DNA of 64,000 bases from Bacteroidia bacterium (GCA_030432635.1 JAUIMB010000001.1:310001-374000); one strand, 5' to 3'. Counted from the first letter of the stretch, positions 1-8,594 are shown. Notes: generated by a model from the letters alone, not told the origin. Numbers and translations are program-made.

Positions 1-708
1 CGTTTCGGTATACTCCAAACTGTTTTTTCGCATCTGGATTTCGTCGATCAATGCTTCAAAATAGACCACTGTAAAATCAACAACGTCTTGGTCTGATTTA
101 ATGATTTCAGGATGCCCCAAATATTTATCAAAGTAGAACAAAGCGCATGAAAAGCCCTTCAATGGTGACATAAGAGATACTTCAGGAATACCTGCAAACT
201 TATTTTTCATGACACTTAAATCATCCGACGCATGCAATTTTAAATCGTGTAAGATTTTATATGCAGAAGCAAATAACATGAAAGCAGTTCCTGTTTGCAT
301 CTTGCTTTCATATTCACGTTTACCTGAATTATCCAGTGCCGATTTGTTTTCTGCCAAACTAGACAAGCCAGAAGCATCATAATAGCTATCCTTAATCCAT
401 ATTCCTAAGGTAATACCCTCTTGTACGGCATACAATGTTTGGTTTAAATGCAAAGGAATAGCAATGGATTCGGGTAACAAGCGCTTTTTGAGTTCAAGAA
501 TTGTTTTGGATACAGAGGTTATCTCTGCACCACCATTTCCTTTAGCTCTTGAGAGGTACAATAATATGGATTCATCCTTTCCGTTCTTGTCTCTGTTTTT
601 GGCACGTTGGCCTTGTTCCCATTGAATGCTTTTGATGTATGATGTTGCCTCATCACGCAGCATGTCGAGTTCATTTTGTTTTATTGGAAATGTAGAATTG
701 TGTTCCAT
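1..708 (-). CDS. Hypothetical protein, 3' end missing at window edge
   Basis: An open frame starts at ATG 708 and runs off the left edge, giving 236 residues without a stop. The product begins MEHNSTFPIKQNELDMLRDE and is a soluble, mixed-charge protein with no signal peptide or membrane segment. I do not recognise a family. It is the last visible member of a minus-strand cluster with the genes at 771-1214, 1214-2266 and 2356-3738, so it probably shares their function. Coding character is convincing (long uninterrupted frame, Flavobacteriaceae-like composition), but the function is unknown. Confidence 0.75.
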   Translation of the reverse strand, partial: MEHNSTFPIKQNELDMLRDEATSYIKSIQWEQGQRAKNRDKNGKDESILLYLSRAKGNGGAEITSVSKTILELKKRLLPESIAIPLHLNQTLYAVQEGITLGIWIKDSYYDASGLSSLAENKSALDNSGKREYESKMQTGTAFMLFASAYKILHDLKLHASDDLSVMKNKFAGIPEVSLMSPLKGFSCALFYFDKYLGHPEIIKSDQDVVDFTVVYFEALIDEIQMRKNSLEYTET

Positions 709-770
709 ATGTGTTTAGTCTTCAGTTATTATTCGGCAGTTGGCAGAAATTGTTTAGATTGAAAGCTAGA

Positions 771-1214
771 TCAGTTTAGCCGAAAATTATATAGCTTGGC
801 AGCTTCCTTAATTTCCTCAGTTAAGTTAGCATCAAAACTAAACCCATAAAAAATCCATTCTTTGTTTGGTTTATAAAACTGAAAGTTAAATCGTAATGGT
901 TGCCTTCCAAACTTTACCAAATAACTCTTAAGTACATAGCTGTCTGATAATTTCTTTTCAAGGATTAATTCATAACCATAATATTTACCGATATAATCTT
1001 CAGTTAAGGATTCCATTTGATTTTTTAGCAGAATGACATCATCGCTTGATGAATTGATCCAATCATTTTTACTGTATATATAGTTTATAGCCTCTGAGGT
1101 TCCTCTAACTTTATATTTGACAAAAAAAGTTTCAACCATCTCTTCGGGAGTAGACTGCGCTTGTAAATTATTCGAGAATAGGATTAAAAGAAGTATTACA
1201 ATTATATGTTTCAT
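771..1214 (-). CDS. Small secreted or periplasmic protein of unknown function
   Basis: This 147-residue protein has a clear Sec signal peptide: MKHIIVILLLILFSNNLQAQ, with AQA-type cleavage around residue 20. The mature part is about 125 residues with an alpha/beta pattern. An EEMVETFFVKYKVRG helix followed by strands resembles small NTF2/DUF-type periplasmic domains, but I cannot name the family. Its ATG overlaps the stop of the upstream 350-residue gene in an ATGA arrangement at 1212-1216, so the two are translationally coupled and belong to one operon. It is the only exported member of this otherwise cytoplasmic cluster. Confidence 0.75.
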   Translation of the reverse strand: MKHIIVILLLILFSNNLQAQSTPEEMVETFFVKYKVRGTSEAINYIYSKNDWINSSSDDVILLKNQMESLTEDYIGKYYGYELILEKKLSDSYVLKSYLVKFGRQPLRFNFQFYKPNKEWIFYGFSFDANLTEEIKEAAKLYNFRLN

Positions 1215-2266
1215 CAGTTTTTGTGTTTCGTGATTATATCAGCAACCTGAATAGGTGCTTTTGCCAGCTTATTCATGACTTCAGGAGTTTTATTGTACAA
1301 CAATTGGATGATGCGATGAGGTGCAAAAACATAACGTTGTCTAAAGGTATGATTCCATTTTTGGAATACTTGCTTATTGAAAAAACTGCCTTCCTTAAAT
1401 TCACTTTGCGAATTCACCTCATCAATTTTGAATGAAATGGCATAGGCTTCCAAGGGAATGGTTTTTTTCGAAATCCCTTCCAAAATGGCATGCGTCACTT
1501 TGTTTTCGTCTTTAGCAAACACATTATGGATAGGTCCTAAATCAACGCGTTTAATGAGTTTTGGAAACAGCTTTGGCAATCGTTTATCAATGGCATAAGC
1601 CATGGTGTCTAATGCCAATTCCCGATCTGCAACTGTCTTTAGTGCATAATAAATATCATCCCTATCCTTCAAGGGATCCTTTCCATCATAATTGAAATAC
1701 ATATAACAAATAAATGGACGATTGTGCGATACTTCATAAAAGCTCCAACTCACCAGATAATCTGCTGGAGCACCTTGTGACGCTTCTATTATTTTTCCTT
1801 GTACGAATCGGTTAAAAATATATTCCTTCTTTGCAGATGAATAATATACAATGGATGCTGCTTGAAACAACTTACGCTTAGCGATGGGTTCCTTTTTGCG
1901 TAGCAAGGTGTCCAAAAATTCATCTTTTAAAAGCTCAATGTTTGTGAGTTTACCTAAATATTCCTCTCGCAATTCCAAATCGTTGAACAAGTATCTAAAT
2001 TCCAAATAATTTGGAAACCCAGAGTCTGTCAAATCCACTTTCATATTGTCTTCGTCATCATACATGTACTTTACACGCATGGCTTCGATAGAATACAATA
2101 ACAAGTCACAATATTGTTTGAACAATTGAATTTCCTGCTCCTTGAGAATTTTATTCTGTTGTACAGCTACGATCAACTCCTTGAGAGCGAAGTCGATCAT
2201 TTTATGGTAAAACACATACTGCTCTTTAGAGTCTAATACAGCCGAATCTAATGGAGTAACAATCAT
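1214..2266 (-). CDS. Hypothetical protein of the coiled-coil cluster
   Basis: This is a 350-residue soluble protein without a signal peptide. Its N-terminal half is helical and rich in Leu, Lys and Glu. The C-terminal half contains aromatic-rich segments such as WSFYEVSHNRPFICYMYFNY. I recognise no catalytic motif. Its stop overlaps the start of the downstream secreted protein (ATGA), and about 90 bases separate its start from the end of the coiled-coil gene upstream. The tight linkage suggests the products act together; what they do is not evident from sequence. Confidence 0.75.
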   Translation of the reverse strand: MIVTPLDSAVLDSKEQYVFYHKMIDFALKELIVAVQQNKILKEQEIQLFKQYCDLLLYSIEAMRVKYMYDDEDNMKVDLTDSGFPNYLEFRYLFNDLELREEYLGKLTNIELLKDEFLDTLLRKKEPIAKRKLFQAASIVYYSSAKKEYIFNRFVQGKIIEASQGAPADYLVSWSFYEVSHNRPFICYMYFNYDGKDPLKDRDDIYYALKTVADRELALDTMAYAIDKRLPKLFPKLIKRVDLGPIHNVFAKDENKVTHAILEGISKKTIPLEAYAISFKIDEVNSQSEFKEGSFFNKQVFQKWNHTFRQRYVFAPHRIIQLLYNKTPEVMNKLAKAPIQVADIITKHKN

Positions 2267-2355
2267 ACTTTAGGTTTTCAGTGAATAGCATATCAATTAC
2301 ATAGTCAAATTAGGTATTAGACCATCAACCCATTGCAAACTGAAATTAGTTACAT

Positions 2356-3738
2356 TTAAGACAATAAATCATCGTTAGCCTCTGGCTTTGGCTCACCTTG
2401 AGGTTCACCTCCTCCATCACCAGATGGTGCATTTGGATCGGCTTTGTAATATTCATCGAAGATTTCCTTCATATCAATACCATACCGATCTGCAAAATTC
2501 TTTTGAATTTCCTCATCCTTAGTTCGGATTTCCTTTAAAGCTTCAGCATAGCTTCCGTATACACCTTGCATTACTTTTTCATGTACAGGAATGTTATCCA
2601 TCATCTCTTGACGTGCTTTGGCACTTGCTGTATGCATTGCAGCTAGGGTTTCACCAATATGCTCATCTGTCTTAACACCTAAATGTTCGAGAATTGCAGC
2701 AAACTCTTGATCGGTTCTTGCCTTTAAAGCCACAACATACCCATCGTAATACTTTAAACGTTCATCGGTATCAGACTTTAATTTTGCACGATGTGTTTGC
2801 AAGTTGCTTCGCAAAGAGGTCAGTACTTTAATGGTAAGATTATGTTTATGTACAAAACTATCCTTAGAAGCCGCCAACGTAGTATAAGCGTTTTTAAGTC
2901 CTTCCAATTCTTCAACCTTTTGTTCAAGTTGGGTCACTTTTTCCAAAGCTTCAGAATATTCGGTCGATTGTTTATCAGCGACATCCTCTAAAGCCTGTCT
3001 TGCCTGTTTTAATAAAGCATATTGCGCTTCGAGTTGGGCTTCTACTTCTTTCTTCTTCTGAAGGGCCTTTGTATGGTTATCACTGGCTTCGACAATTGCC
3101 GTTTTAAGACTTTCCTCTACTTCCTTAATTTCCAGCTCTCTGTCCTTCAATCGCTTAATAGCTGCTTGACTTTTAAATGATAACTCATTCAGAAGGGTTT
3201 GGACATCTGCATTTTCGATACGCTGTTGAAACAACGCCTTTGCTTTATTATCGGCAGCATCACGCTCTTTCTGAGCGGCTTTAAGTTCATCTTGTGCATT
3301 CTTGATTTTGCTTTTTCTGCCCCAAAGATTGTTCCACCAAGTATCAGGTTTACTTTCTGCATCCTCCAACTCGACCTTGGCACGTTCTAAGCGTTTAACG
3401 GCATCATCGATCACTTTTTGCTCTGCAGCATTCAATGCTGAAAAGCCTTCAAACATAATTCCGACTTCATCCTGATAATCGGTCAAATCCTTGATGGCAT
3501 CCAATAAGGTAGACCGATCTTTTTCAGCCATATCGACGACATTATCCAACGTTGCATTCAAAATTTTCTGACGACTTTCAGGATCATCTTCTTGTGCAAG
3601 TTTAGATTTCATTTGGTCTATGGCTTTTCCCCAATTGACATCTACTTTTTCGGTTTTTTCATTGGAATTGGTCTCTAATAAATCAAAATCATCAGACATA
3701 TTATATTGTGTATTTAGTTGGACAATGGTTTCGGACAA
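2356..3738 (-). CDS. Large coiled-coil cytoplasmic protein
   Basis: This 460-residue acidic/basic protein is almost entirely heptad-like and rich in Glu, Lys, Ala, Leu and Gln from about residue 30 to 420. It has recurrent segments such as KKKEVEAQLEAQYALLKQARQALEDV. It ends in an acidic, Pro/Gly/Asp-rich tail (GDGGGEPQGEPKPEANDD). There is no signal peptide or membrane segment, so a cytoplasmic scaffold or filament-like role is plausible. Proteins of this look are sometimes auto-named microtubule-binding protein in Flavobacteria, which is only a coiled-coil similarity. It is the first gene of the minus-strand cluster that runs to the left edge. Confidence 0.8.
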   Translation of the reverse strand: MSETIVQLNTQYNMSDDFDLLETNSNEKTEKVDVNWGKAIDQMKSKLAQEDDPESRQKILNATLDNVVDMAEKDRSTLLDAIKDLTDYQDEVGIMFEGFSALNAAEQKVIDDAVKRLERAKVELEDAESKPDTWWNNLWGRKSKIKNAQDELKAAQKERDAADNKAKALFQQRIENADVQTLLNELSFKSQAAIKRLKDRELEIKEVEESLKTAIVEASDNHTKALQKKKEVEAQLEAQYALLKQARQALEDVADKQSTEYSEALEKVTQLEQKVEELEGLKNAYTTLAASKDSFVHKHNLTIKVLTSLRSNLQTHRAKLKSDTDERLKYYDGYVVALKARTDQEFAAILEHLGVKTDEHIGETLAAMHTASAKARQEMMDNIPVHEKVMQGVYGSYAEALKEIRTKDEEIQKNFADRYGIDMKEIFDEYYKADPNAPSGDGGGEPQGEPKPEANDDLLS

Positions 3739-3867
3739 GCAATTTCGTTAAAAAATATCATTTTAAAAACTTAATCCGCCTAAAATATAGGTAGCAAAAT
3801 AGAATAACTTGTTACAAACTTTAAAAGCCAATCCTTTCTCATTATCTTTAAGGAAAAACATAAAAAC

Positions 3868-4668
3868 ATGAAAAACTTTAGTACATTTTTGTGCCTGATG
3901 TGTCTTTTTGTGGTTTCCTGCAAGAGTGACAAATCGAGTACAAACACAGCAGTGGTTGAAACATCCACAAAAGCGGTTGTAGCTGAAACCGTTTCTGAAT
4001 CTGAAGGGACATTGGGCATTCATCCCATTTCCCATGCCACCATGGTATTAAGCTATGGAGAGGATAACATTTATGTGGACCCAACTGGTGGTAAGGAGGC
4101 ATTTGAATCGTTTGCTGCTCCAACAATCGTTTTAATTACAGACATCCATGGTGACCATATGGATATTGAAACGCTTAAGGCGCTTGACCTCAGCACAACG
4201 GTTGTCATAGCTCCCAAAGCAGTCACAGATCAATTCCCAAAAGATTTAGAACCCAAAACCATTGTCACTCTTAACAATGGAGACCAAACCACGTTAAACA
4301 GCTATGCCATCGAAGCCATTCCAATGTATAATTTAAGGGCTGAAGCCTTAAAATTCCATCCTAAAGGAAGAGGCAATGGCTATGTTTTGACCATTGGTAG
4401 TGAGCGCATCTATATTTCTGGAGACACTGAGGATATCCCAGAAATGAGAAACCTAGAACGCATAGACAGAGCCTTCGTCTGTATGAATTTACCGTGGACA
4501 ATGACTGTTGACAAAGCAGCTGAAGCCGTCCTTGAATTCAAACCCAAGACCGTATATCCATACCACTATCGTGGAAAGGATAGTTTAAGTGACGTAGGAA
4601 AATTCAAGCGATTGGTGAATCAAGGTGATGCAAATATTGATGTGGTTCAACTCGATTGGTACCAGTAA
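3868..4668 (+). CDS. MBL-fold metal-dependent hydrolase, lipoprotein
   Basis: This 266-residue protein has a lipoprotein signal (MKNFSTFLCLMCLFVVSCKS, lipid-modified Cys about residue 18) followed by a Ser/Thr/Val linker. The metallo-beta-lactamase domain is UlaG/RNase-Z-like. It shows an early HPISHATMV segment, the metal-binding motif DIHGDHMD (HxxDH pattern with Gly) around residue 92, and the later ISGDTED and PYHYRGKD segments that supply Asp and His ligands. It would sit on the periplasmic face of the inner or outer membrane; the substrate is unknown. It is a monocistronic plus-strand gene, divergent from the coiled-coil cluster. A second, cytoplasmic protein of the same superfamily is encoded at 25505-26182. 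Confidence 0.85.
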   Translation: MKNFSTFLCLMCLFVVSCKSDKSSTNTAVVETSTKAVVAETVSESEGTLGIHPISHATMVLSYGEDNIYVDPTGGKEAFESFAAPTIVLITDIHGDHMDIETLKALDLSTTVVIAPKAVTDQFPKDLEPKTIVTLNNGDQTTLNSYAIEAIPMYNLRAEALKFHPKGRGNGYVLTIGSERIYISGDTEDIPEMRNLERIDRAFVCMNLPWTMTVDKAAEAVLEFKPKTVYPYHYRGKDSLSDVGKFKRLVNQGDANIDVVQLDWYQ

Positions 4669-4713
4669 TATGTCGATTTTATCGACGAAGTGTAACTTTT
4701 TATAGATAAATAG

Positions 4714-4742
4714 TTGTTTTAAGAATAATTATTGTATATTTG
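4714..4742 (+). promoter_or_regulatory. Bacteroidetes-type promoter for the small membrane protein
   Basis: TATATTTG at 4735-4742 matches the -7 consensus TAnnTTTG. A TTG at 4714-4716 lies 18 bases upstream as a -33 element. The predicted transcript starts near 4749, about 20 bases before the ATG at 4771. Inferred from pattern only. Confidence 0.55.
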
Positions 4743-4770
4743 ACCAACCGAATCTATTAAGCCATTAACT

Positions 4771-5001
4771 ATGATTACTTCTTGTGTTTCAAATCAATAT
4801 CTTGTTAGTACAATGCAGCTTACCGTCGTACTCATAGTTACAGCATCGATTTTTTTGGTATTCATTGCCATAGCTGTTATAAAGATGTTTAAGTTAAAGG
4901 CAGAGAACAAACGATTGACCGACAATAGCTTTTATAAATCCCAAGTGGATCAAAGTTATCAAGACTTTACTGATGGTCATCTTTACGATAATAATAACTA
5001 G
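4771..5001 (+). CDS. Small single-pass membrane protein
   Basis: This 76-residue protein has one strong hydrophobic segment at about residues 17-37 (LTVVLIVTASIFLVFIAIAVI). A short basic stretch follows (KMFKLKAENKR), then a polar acidic tail ending in Asn residues. The layout suggests an N-out/C-in membrane anchor. I do not recognise a family. It has its own promoter-like sequence and a strong terminator immediately downstream, which supports it as a real small gene. Confidence 0.6.
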   Translation: MITSCVSNQYLVSTMQLTVVLIVTASIFLVFIAIAVIKMFKLKAENKRLTDNSFYKSQVDQSYQDFTDGHLYDNNN

Positions 5002-5021
5002 TTTTAAATTAAAATAAGAAC

Positions 5022-5065
5022 AAAGCCAATGTGCACTAAGACTATGTCCAGTGACCATTGGCTTT
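5022..5065. terminator. Bidirectional terminator hairpin
   Basis: AAAGCCAATG at 5022-5031 pairs perfectly with CATTGGCTTT at 5056-5065, and CACT/AGTG extends the stem inwards. A T tract follows on the plus strand and A-rich sequence precedes it. It lies between the convergent small membrane protein gene and ettA, so it can serve both. Confidence 0.8.
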
Positions 5066-5095
5066 TTAAATTTAAATCCGATTACTTTTTTATTA

Positions 5096-6787
5096 TTACC
5101 TAACCAATTTCTTATACTTAATTCGTTTTGGCATAAGGTCACCACCCATTCGTTTCTTTTTGTTTTCTTCATAATCTGAAAAACTACCTTCAAAGAAATA
5201 CACTTGCGAGTCACCTTCAAAAGCCAAAATGTGTGTACAGATGCGATCTAGAAACCATCTATCATGACTGATAACTACAGCACAGCCTGCAAAATTTTCT
5301 AGACCTTCCTCCAATGCTCTTAATGTGTTGACATCTAAATCATTGGTTGGCTCATCTAAAAGTAATACATTACCTTCTTCCTTTAACGTCATTGCCAAAT
5401 GCAATCGGTTTCGTTCTCCTCCAGATAACAGATTTACTTTTTTATTTTGTTCGCTTCCAGAAAAATTGAATCGGCTCAAATAAGCTCTAGAATTCACCTG
5501 CTTTCCTCCCATCATGACCAATTCTTGTTCATCGCTGAAATTTTGCCAAATGGTTTTATTTGGATCTATGTTTGAGTGTGACTGATCCACATAGGCGATT
5601 TTAGCTGTTTCACCAACAACAAACTCTCCTTTATCAGGTGTTTCCTCACCCATAATCATCTTGAATATGGTTGTCTTTCCTGCACCATTCGGACCAATAA
5701 CGCCAACTATTCCTGCTTGAGGCAAGTTGAAATTCAAATCCTCGTACAATAATTTATCATCATATCCTTTACTCACGCCTTTAGCTTCAATAACATTCGT
5801 TCCCAGTCGAGGTCCATTAGGGATATAAATTTCAAGCTTTTCGTCCAATTGCTTTTGGTCTTGGCTCATGAGCTTATCATAATTCTTCAATCTTGCCTTT
5901 TGCTTTGTTTGGCGACCTTTGGCACCTTGACGCACCCATTCCAATTCACGTTCCAATGTTTTTTGGCGTTTGGATGCTGTTTTACTTTCCTGTGCCATTC
6001 GTTTCGACTTTTGATCCAACCAAGACGAGTAGTTACCCTTCCACGGAATGCCTTCTCCACGATCTAACTCAAGAATCCAACCTGCTACATTATCCAAGAA
6101 ATATCTATCGTGCGTAACTGCAATGACCGTTCCTTTATATTGTGCCAAATGATGCTCTAACCAATGAACAGATTCGGCATCTAAATGGTTAGTAGGCTCA
6201 TCTAGAAGTAATACGTCTGGTTCTTTCAACAATAATCGGCATAATGCCACACGACGTCGCTCACCACCAGATAAAACAGCAATCTTCTTATCGCCATCTG
6301 GCGTTCGAAGTGCATCCATGGCAATTTCCAACTTGGTGTCCAATTCCCAAGCGTTAGTAGCATCAATTTGATCTTGAAGTTCAGCTTGTCGATTCATGAG
6401 TTTTTCCATTTTGTCAGGATCACTGTATACTTCCTCTAAACCAAATTGATCATTTATACTGTTGTACTCATCTAATATGGCAACAGTTTCTGCTGCACCT
6501 TCACGAACCACTTCCATGACAGTTTTATTGTCATCTAATTTTGGTTCCTGTTCTAGATACCCAACAGAGTAATCCTGGGAAAACACAACATCGCCTTGAT
6601 AATTCTTGTCAACACCTGCGATGATTTTCAATAAGGTTGATTTTCCAGAACCATTAAGTCCGAGTATCCCAATTTTAGCTCCATAGAAGAAACTGAGGTA
6701 GATGTTTTTGAGTACAGGTGTATTTGCTGATTGAAATGTCTTGGTCACACCAGACATGGAGAATATTACTTTTTTATCGTCACTCAT
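5096..6787 (-). CDS. ettA: Energy-dependent translational throttle protein EttA (ABC-F)
   Basis: This 563-residue soluble ABC-F ATPase has two nucleotide-binding domains and no membrane domain. Walker A motifs are GLNGSGKST (about 43-51) and GPNGAGKTT (about 360). The signatures are LSGGERRRVAL and LSGGERNRLHL, and the Walker B/linker segments are LLLDEPTNHLDAESVHWLEHHL and LLLDEPTNDLD. The basic linker between the domains (RQGAKGRQTKQKARLKNYDKL) matches the P-site tRNA interaction motif known from EttA. In this family the protein binds the ribosomal E site and gates the first elongation step according to the ADP/ATP ratio. It appears to be a stand-alone gene ending at a shared terminator. 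Confidence 0.95.
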   Translation of the reverse strand: MSDDKKVIFSMSGVTKTFQSANTPVLKNIYLSFFYGAKIGILGLNGSGKSTLLKIIAGVDKNYQGDVVFSQDYSVGYLEQEPKLDDNKTVMEVVREGAAETVAILDEYNSINDQFGLEEVYSDPDKMEKLMNRQAELQDQIDATNAWELDTKLEIAMDALRTPDGDKKIAVLSGGERRRVALCRLLLKEPDVLLLDEPTNHLDAESVHWLEHHLAQYKGTVIAVTHDRYFLDNVAGWILELDRGEGIPWKGNYSSWLDQKSKRMAQESKTASKRQKTLERELEWVRQGAKGRQTKQKARLKNYDKLMSQDQKQLDEKLEIYIPNGPRLGTNVIEAKGVSKGYDDKLLYEDLNFNLPQAGIVGVIGPNGAGKTTIFKMIMGEETPDKGEFVVGETAKIAYVDQSHSNIDPNKTIWQNFSDEQELVMMGGKQVNSRAYLSRFNFSGSEQNKKVNLLSGGERNRLHLAMTLKEEGNVLLLDEPTNDLDVNTLRALEEGLENFAGCAVVISHDRWFLDRICTHILAFEGDSQVYFFEGSFSDYEENKKKRMGGDLMPKRIKYKKLVR

Positions 6788-6846
6788 AGTAGATAGTTAT
6801 TAATAGTGGTATTTTGAGAAATGTCACTCCTTAGTTTAAAAAAGTT

Positions 6847-7029
6847 TTAAACTCGTCCTTTTAAGGCATTAAACACCCATGCAATACAAAAGAAACCAAA
6901 TCCAACAGCAGCGAAACCCCAACCTGCTACTTCATCATAGCGAAAAGCTCCTAACGCAATTAAACCCAGCCCTACAATTATCATTATGGTGGTAGCCCAT
7001 GCTAACACCGTATTTTTATTCATTGCCAT
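6847..7029 (-). CDS. CAL67264-type small membrane protein
   Basis: This 60-residue protein has two predicted transmembrane helices (about 9-28 and 35-53), separated by a short conserved-looking RYDEVAGWGF turn, and a basic C-terminus (NALKGRV). I recognise the pattern MNKNTVLAWA...GLIALG...FNALKGRV as the small Bacteroidetes-specific family named after CAL67264; its function is unknown. The start could be Met1 (7029) or Met3 (7023). It lies 59 bases upstream of ettA on the same strand and may be co-transcribed with it. Confidence 0.75.
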   Translation of the reverse strand: MAMNKNTVLAWATTIMIIVGLGLIALGAFRYDEVAGWGFAAVGFGFFCIAWVFNALKGRV

Positions 7030-7122
7030 ATTTTAAAGTCGTTTGGTTAGTATTTACAAATATCGTGTTTTTTTTATTATATAATTTGATTGAAAAAAGC
7101 TGGTTTTTAACACTTTTTAATT

Positions 7123-7138
7123 AAGATAAAATAGTCTT
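7123..7138. promoter_or_regulatory. Operator-like site A upstream of the Rrf2 regulator
   Basis: AAGATAAAATAGTCTT preceded by TTAATT closely resembles the two sites upstream of RIC and nirK. The three share the pattern AaGAyAAwwT..TCyT with dyad symmetry. It sits just upstream of the -7 element at 7155, about where a repressor would block the -33 region. Likely autoregulation by the adjacent Rrf2 protein (inference). Confidence 0.55.
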
Positions 7139-7154
7139 TATTGGGATTTATACC

Positions 7155-7162
7155 TAAATTTG
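7155..7162 (+). promoter_or_regulatory. -7 element of the Rrf2 regulator promoter
   Basis: TAAATTTG matches TAnnTTTG exactly. The transcript would begin near 7169 and give a leader of about 15 bases before ATG 7185. No exact TTG is seen at the -33 distance. Confidence 0.55.
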
Positions 7163-7184
7163 CATTCACAAAAGTAATGTGCCT

Positions 7185-7619
7185 ATGTTTTCAAAAGCTT
7201 GTGAATATGGTATAAAAGCTACCATTTATATAGCTGCCAACTCCATTGATGGCAAACGTATAAGCTTAAAAGGTATTGCTAAACATATAGACTCACCCGA
7301 AGCATTTACTGCCAAGATCCTTCAAATACTGGCAAGGGAACGTGTGGTAAATTCCGTTAGGGGAATTAATGGCGGATTTGAAATTGATAAACATCGCATT
7401 CAGGATATTGTATTGGCAGATATTGTAAATGCCATAGATGGTGACGCCATATACAAAAACTGTGGATTGGGCTTAAAGGAATGTAGCGAAGCTCGCCCTT
7501 GTCCAGTACACGATAAATTCAAGATAGTACGCAACAACCTAAAGTCGCTTTTGGAAACCACAAACGTAAAATCATTGGCAATGGAAGTCGATTCGGGATT
7601 GGCATTTTTGAAGCTCTAA
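7185..7619 (+). CDS. Rrf2-family regulator, NsrR-like nitric oxide sensor
   Basis: This is a 144-residue Rrf2 winged-helix protein. The family-typical start MFSKACEYGIKA supports ATG 7185 over the in-frame GTG at 7179. The DNA-binding helix lies around residues 28-55 and the wing SVRGINGGF around 57-65. Three cysteines at about 93, 100 and 106 (C-x6-C-x5-C) match the iron-sulfur cluster ligands of NsrR/IscR-type members. Genes for nitric oxide and nitrite metabolism follow directly, and matching operator-like sites lie upstream of itself, RIC and nirK. It is therefore best read as a nitric-oxide-responsive repressor. IscR- or RsrR-like redox sensing cannot be excluded from sequence alone. Confidence 0.85.
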   Translation: MFSKACEYGIKATIYIAANSIDGKRISLKGIAKHIDSPEAFTAKILQILARERVVNSVRGINGGFEIDKHRIQDIVLADIVNAIDGDAIYKNCGLGLKECSEARPCPVHDKFKIVRNNLKSLLETTNVKSLAMEVDSGLAFLKL

Positions 7620-7636
7620 AAAATTTGACACAAAAC

Positions 7637-7652
7637 AGGATAATTTTATCTT
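7637..7652. promoter_or_regulatory. Operator-like site B upstream of RIC
   Basis: AGGATAATTTTATCTT is a near-perfect inverted repeat (AGGATAA, TT, TTATCTT) 20 bases before the RIC start codon. It is followed by AATTTAAAA, exactly as the nirK site is when read toward its gene. A TTG at 7626-7628 lies 19 bases before TATCTTAA, so the site overlaps the probable promoter. Confidence 0.6.
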
Positions 7653-7672
7653 AATTTAAAAACAACATCAGT

Positions 7673-8401
7673 ATGGAAACAATAGAAGAAAAACAAATAG
7701 GCAGCTATGTTGCAGACGATTATAGAACTGCAGCGGTATTTTCAAAATACGGGATCGATTTTTGCTGTAGAGGCAACAGAACCATCAAAGAGGTTTGCCA
7801 AAAAAACAATATTGACGAAACCGAGCTCCTTGATGCCTTGCAAATGGCTATGCACGCACAATCTGGAGAAAGCATCGATTACAAATCTTGGCCATTAGAT
7901 TTGCTTGCAGAGTATATTGAAAAGAAACACCATCGCTATGTAGAGGAAAGAATCCCAGTGATCAAGCAGTTTTTGGACAAACTATGCAAGGTGCACGGCG
8001 AACGCCATCCCGAACTATTTGAAATTAACCATTTGTTTACGGCTTCGGCGGGCGAACTGGCTTCACATATGAAAAAAGAAGAGCTCATCCTCTTCCCTTT
8101 CATAAAAAAAATGGTAAAAGCCAGTATAAGTGGCGAATCCATTGCCGCTCCAGGATTTGGAACGGTAGAAAACCCAATTGCTATGATGATGCAGGAGCAC
8201 GACAACGAAGGCGAACGCTTTAGACAAATTGCACAACTCACCAACAACTACAATCCGCCAGCCGACGCGTGCAACACCTACAGGGTTACCTTTGCTATGC
8301 TAAAGGAATTTGAGGACGATTTACATTTACATATTCATTTGGAAAACAACATTTTGTTTCCTGAAGCTACAAAACTGGAAAAACGCTTTTTAAGCGCATA
8401 G
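7673..8401 (+). CDS. ric: Iron-sulfur cluster repair di-iron protein (RIC/ScdA/YtfE)
   Basis: This 242-residue protein has the two RIC domains. The N-terminal ScdA domain carries the diagnostic YGIDFCCRG motif (Cys31-Cys32). The C-terminal hemerythrin-like domain carries His/Glu ligands in EKKHHRYVEE, HGERHPELFEI, HMKKEELILFPF, EHDNEGE and HLHIHLENNILFP. Proteins of this family restore iron-sulfur clusters damaged by nitric oxide or peroxide through a di-iron centre. It lies 53 bases after the Rrf2 regulator with its own operator-like site in between, and is followed by a strong terminator. That fits a nitric-oxide-induced repair gene. Confidence 0.93.
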   Translation: METIEEKQIGSYVADDYRTAAVFSKYGIDFCCRGNRTIKEVCQKNNIDETELLDALQMAMHAQSGESIDYKSWPLDLLAEYIEKKHHRYVEERIPVIKQFLDKLCKVHGERHPELFEINHLFTASAGELASHMKKEELILFPFIKKMVKASISGESIAAPGFGTVENPIAMMMQEHDNEGERFRQIAQLTNNYNPPADACNTYRVTFAMLKEFEDDLHLHIHLENNILFPEATKLEKRFLSA

Positions 8402-8429
8402 ACTGTTTTTTTGATGTGCCCTTTTTCGG

Positions 8430-8490
8430 AAACACCTTTCACTATCAAATACGAGGGAAGTATTTTACAACCTACCGTTGAAAGGTGTTT
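8430..8490 (+). terminator. Rho-independent terminator after RIC
   Basis: AAACACCTTTCA (8430-8441) pairs perfectly with TGAAAGGTGTTT (8479-8490), and an inner AATAC/GTATT stem lies in the loop. TTTTATTTT follows. It separates RIC from the downstream membrane protein gene. Confidence 0.75.
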
Positions 8491-8501
8491 TTTATTTTGA
8501 G

Positions 8502-8594
8502 TATATTTCTCGGTGCAAACACACGAGGCATTAAAAGGAACAAATGTTTAATTTCGAGACAAGCCTCGGAGCAACTTGCCTGACGGCAGTCAGG
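8502..8594 (+). promoter_or_regulatory. Putative promoter and structured leader of the His-rich membrane protein gene
   Basis: TATATTTC at 8502-8509 differs from the -7 consensus by one base. Downstream, CGAGGC (8524-8529) pairs with GCCTCG (8563-8568) around an ATTAAA/TTTAAT stem (8530-8535, 8547-8552). A second hairpin CCTGAC-GGCA-GTCAGG follows at 8579-8594. This may be a structured leader or a short dispersed repeat of Flavobacteria; the TGAC-N4-GTCA core also resembles a CRP/FNR-type site. Confidence 0.35.

Noticed and set aside
3763-4126. Minus-strand open frames across the MBL lipoprotein start
   Set aside because: They overlap the well-supported plus-strand lipoprotein gene, contain Cys/His-rich shadow sequence and have no homologue I recognise.
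4672-4686. GTCGAT-TTT-ATCGAC hairpin after the MBL lipoprotein as a terminator
   Set aside because: The stem is only 6 bases and the T-rich stretch is 9 bases away, so it is too weak to list as a terminator.
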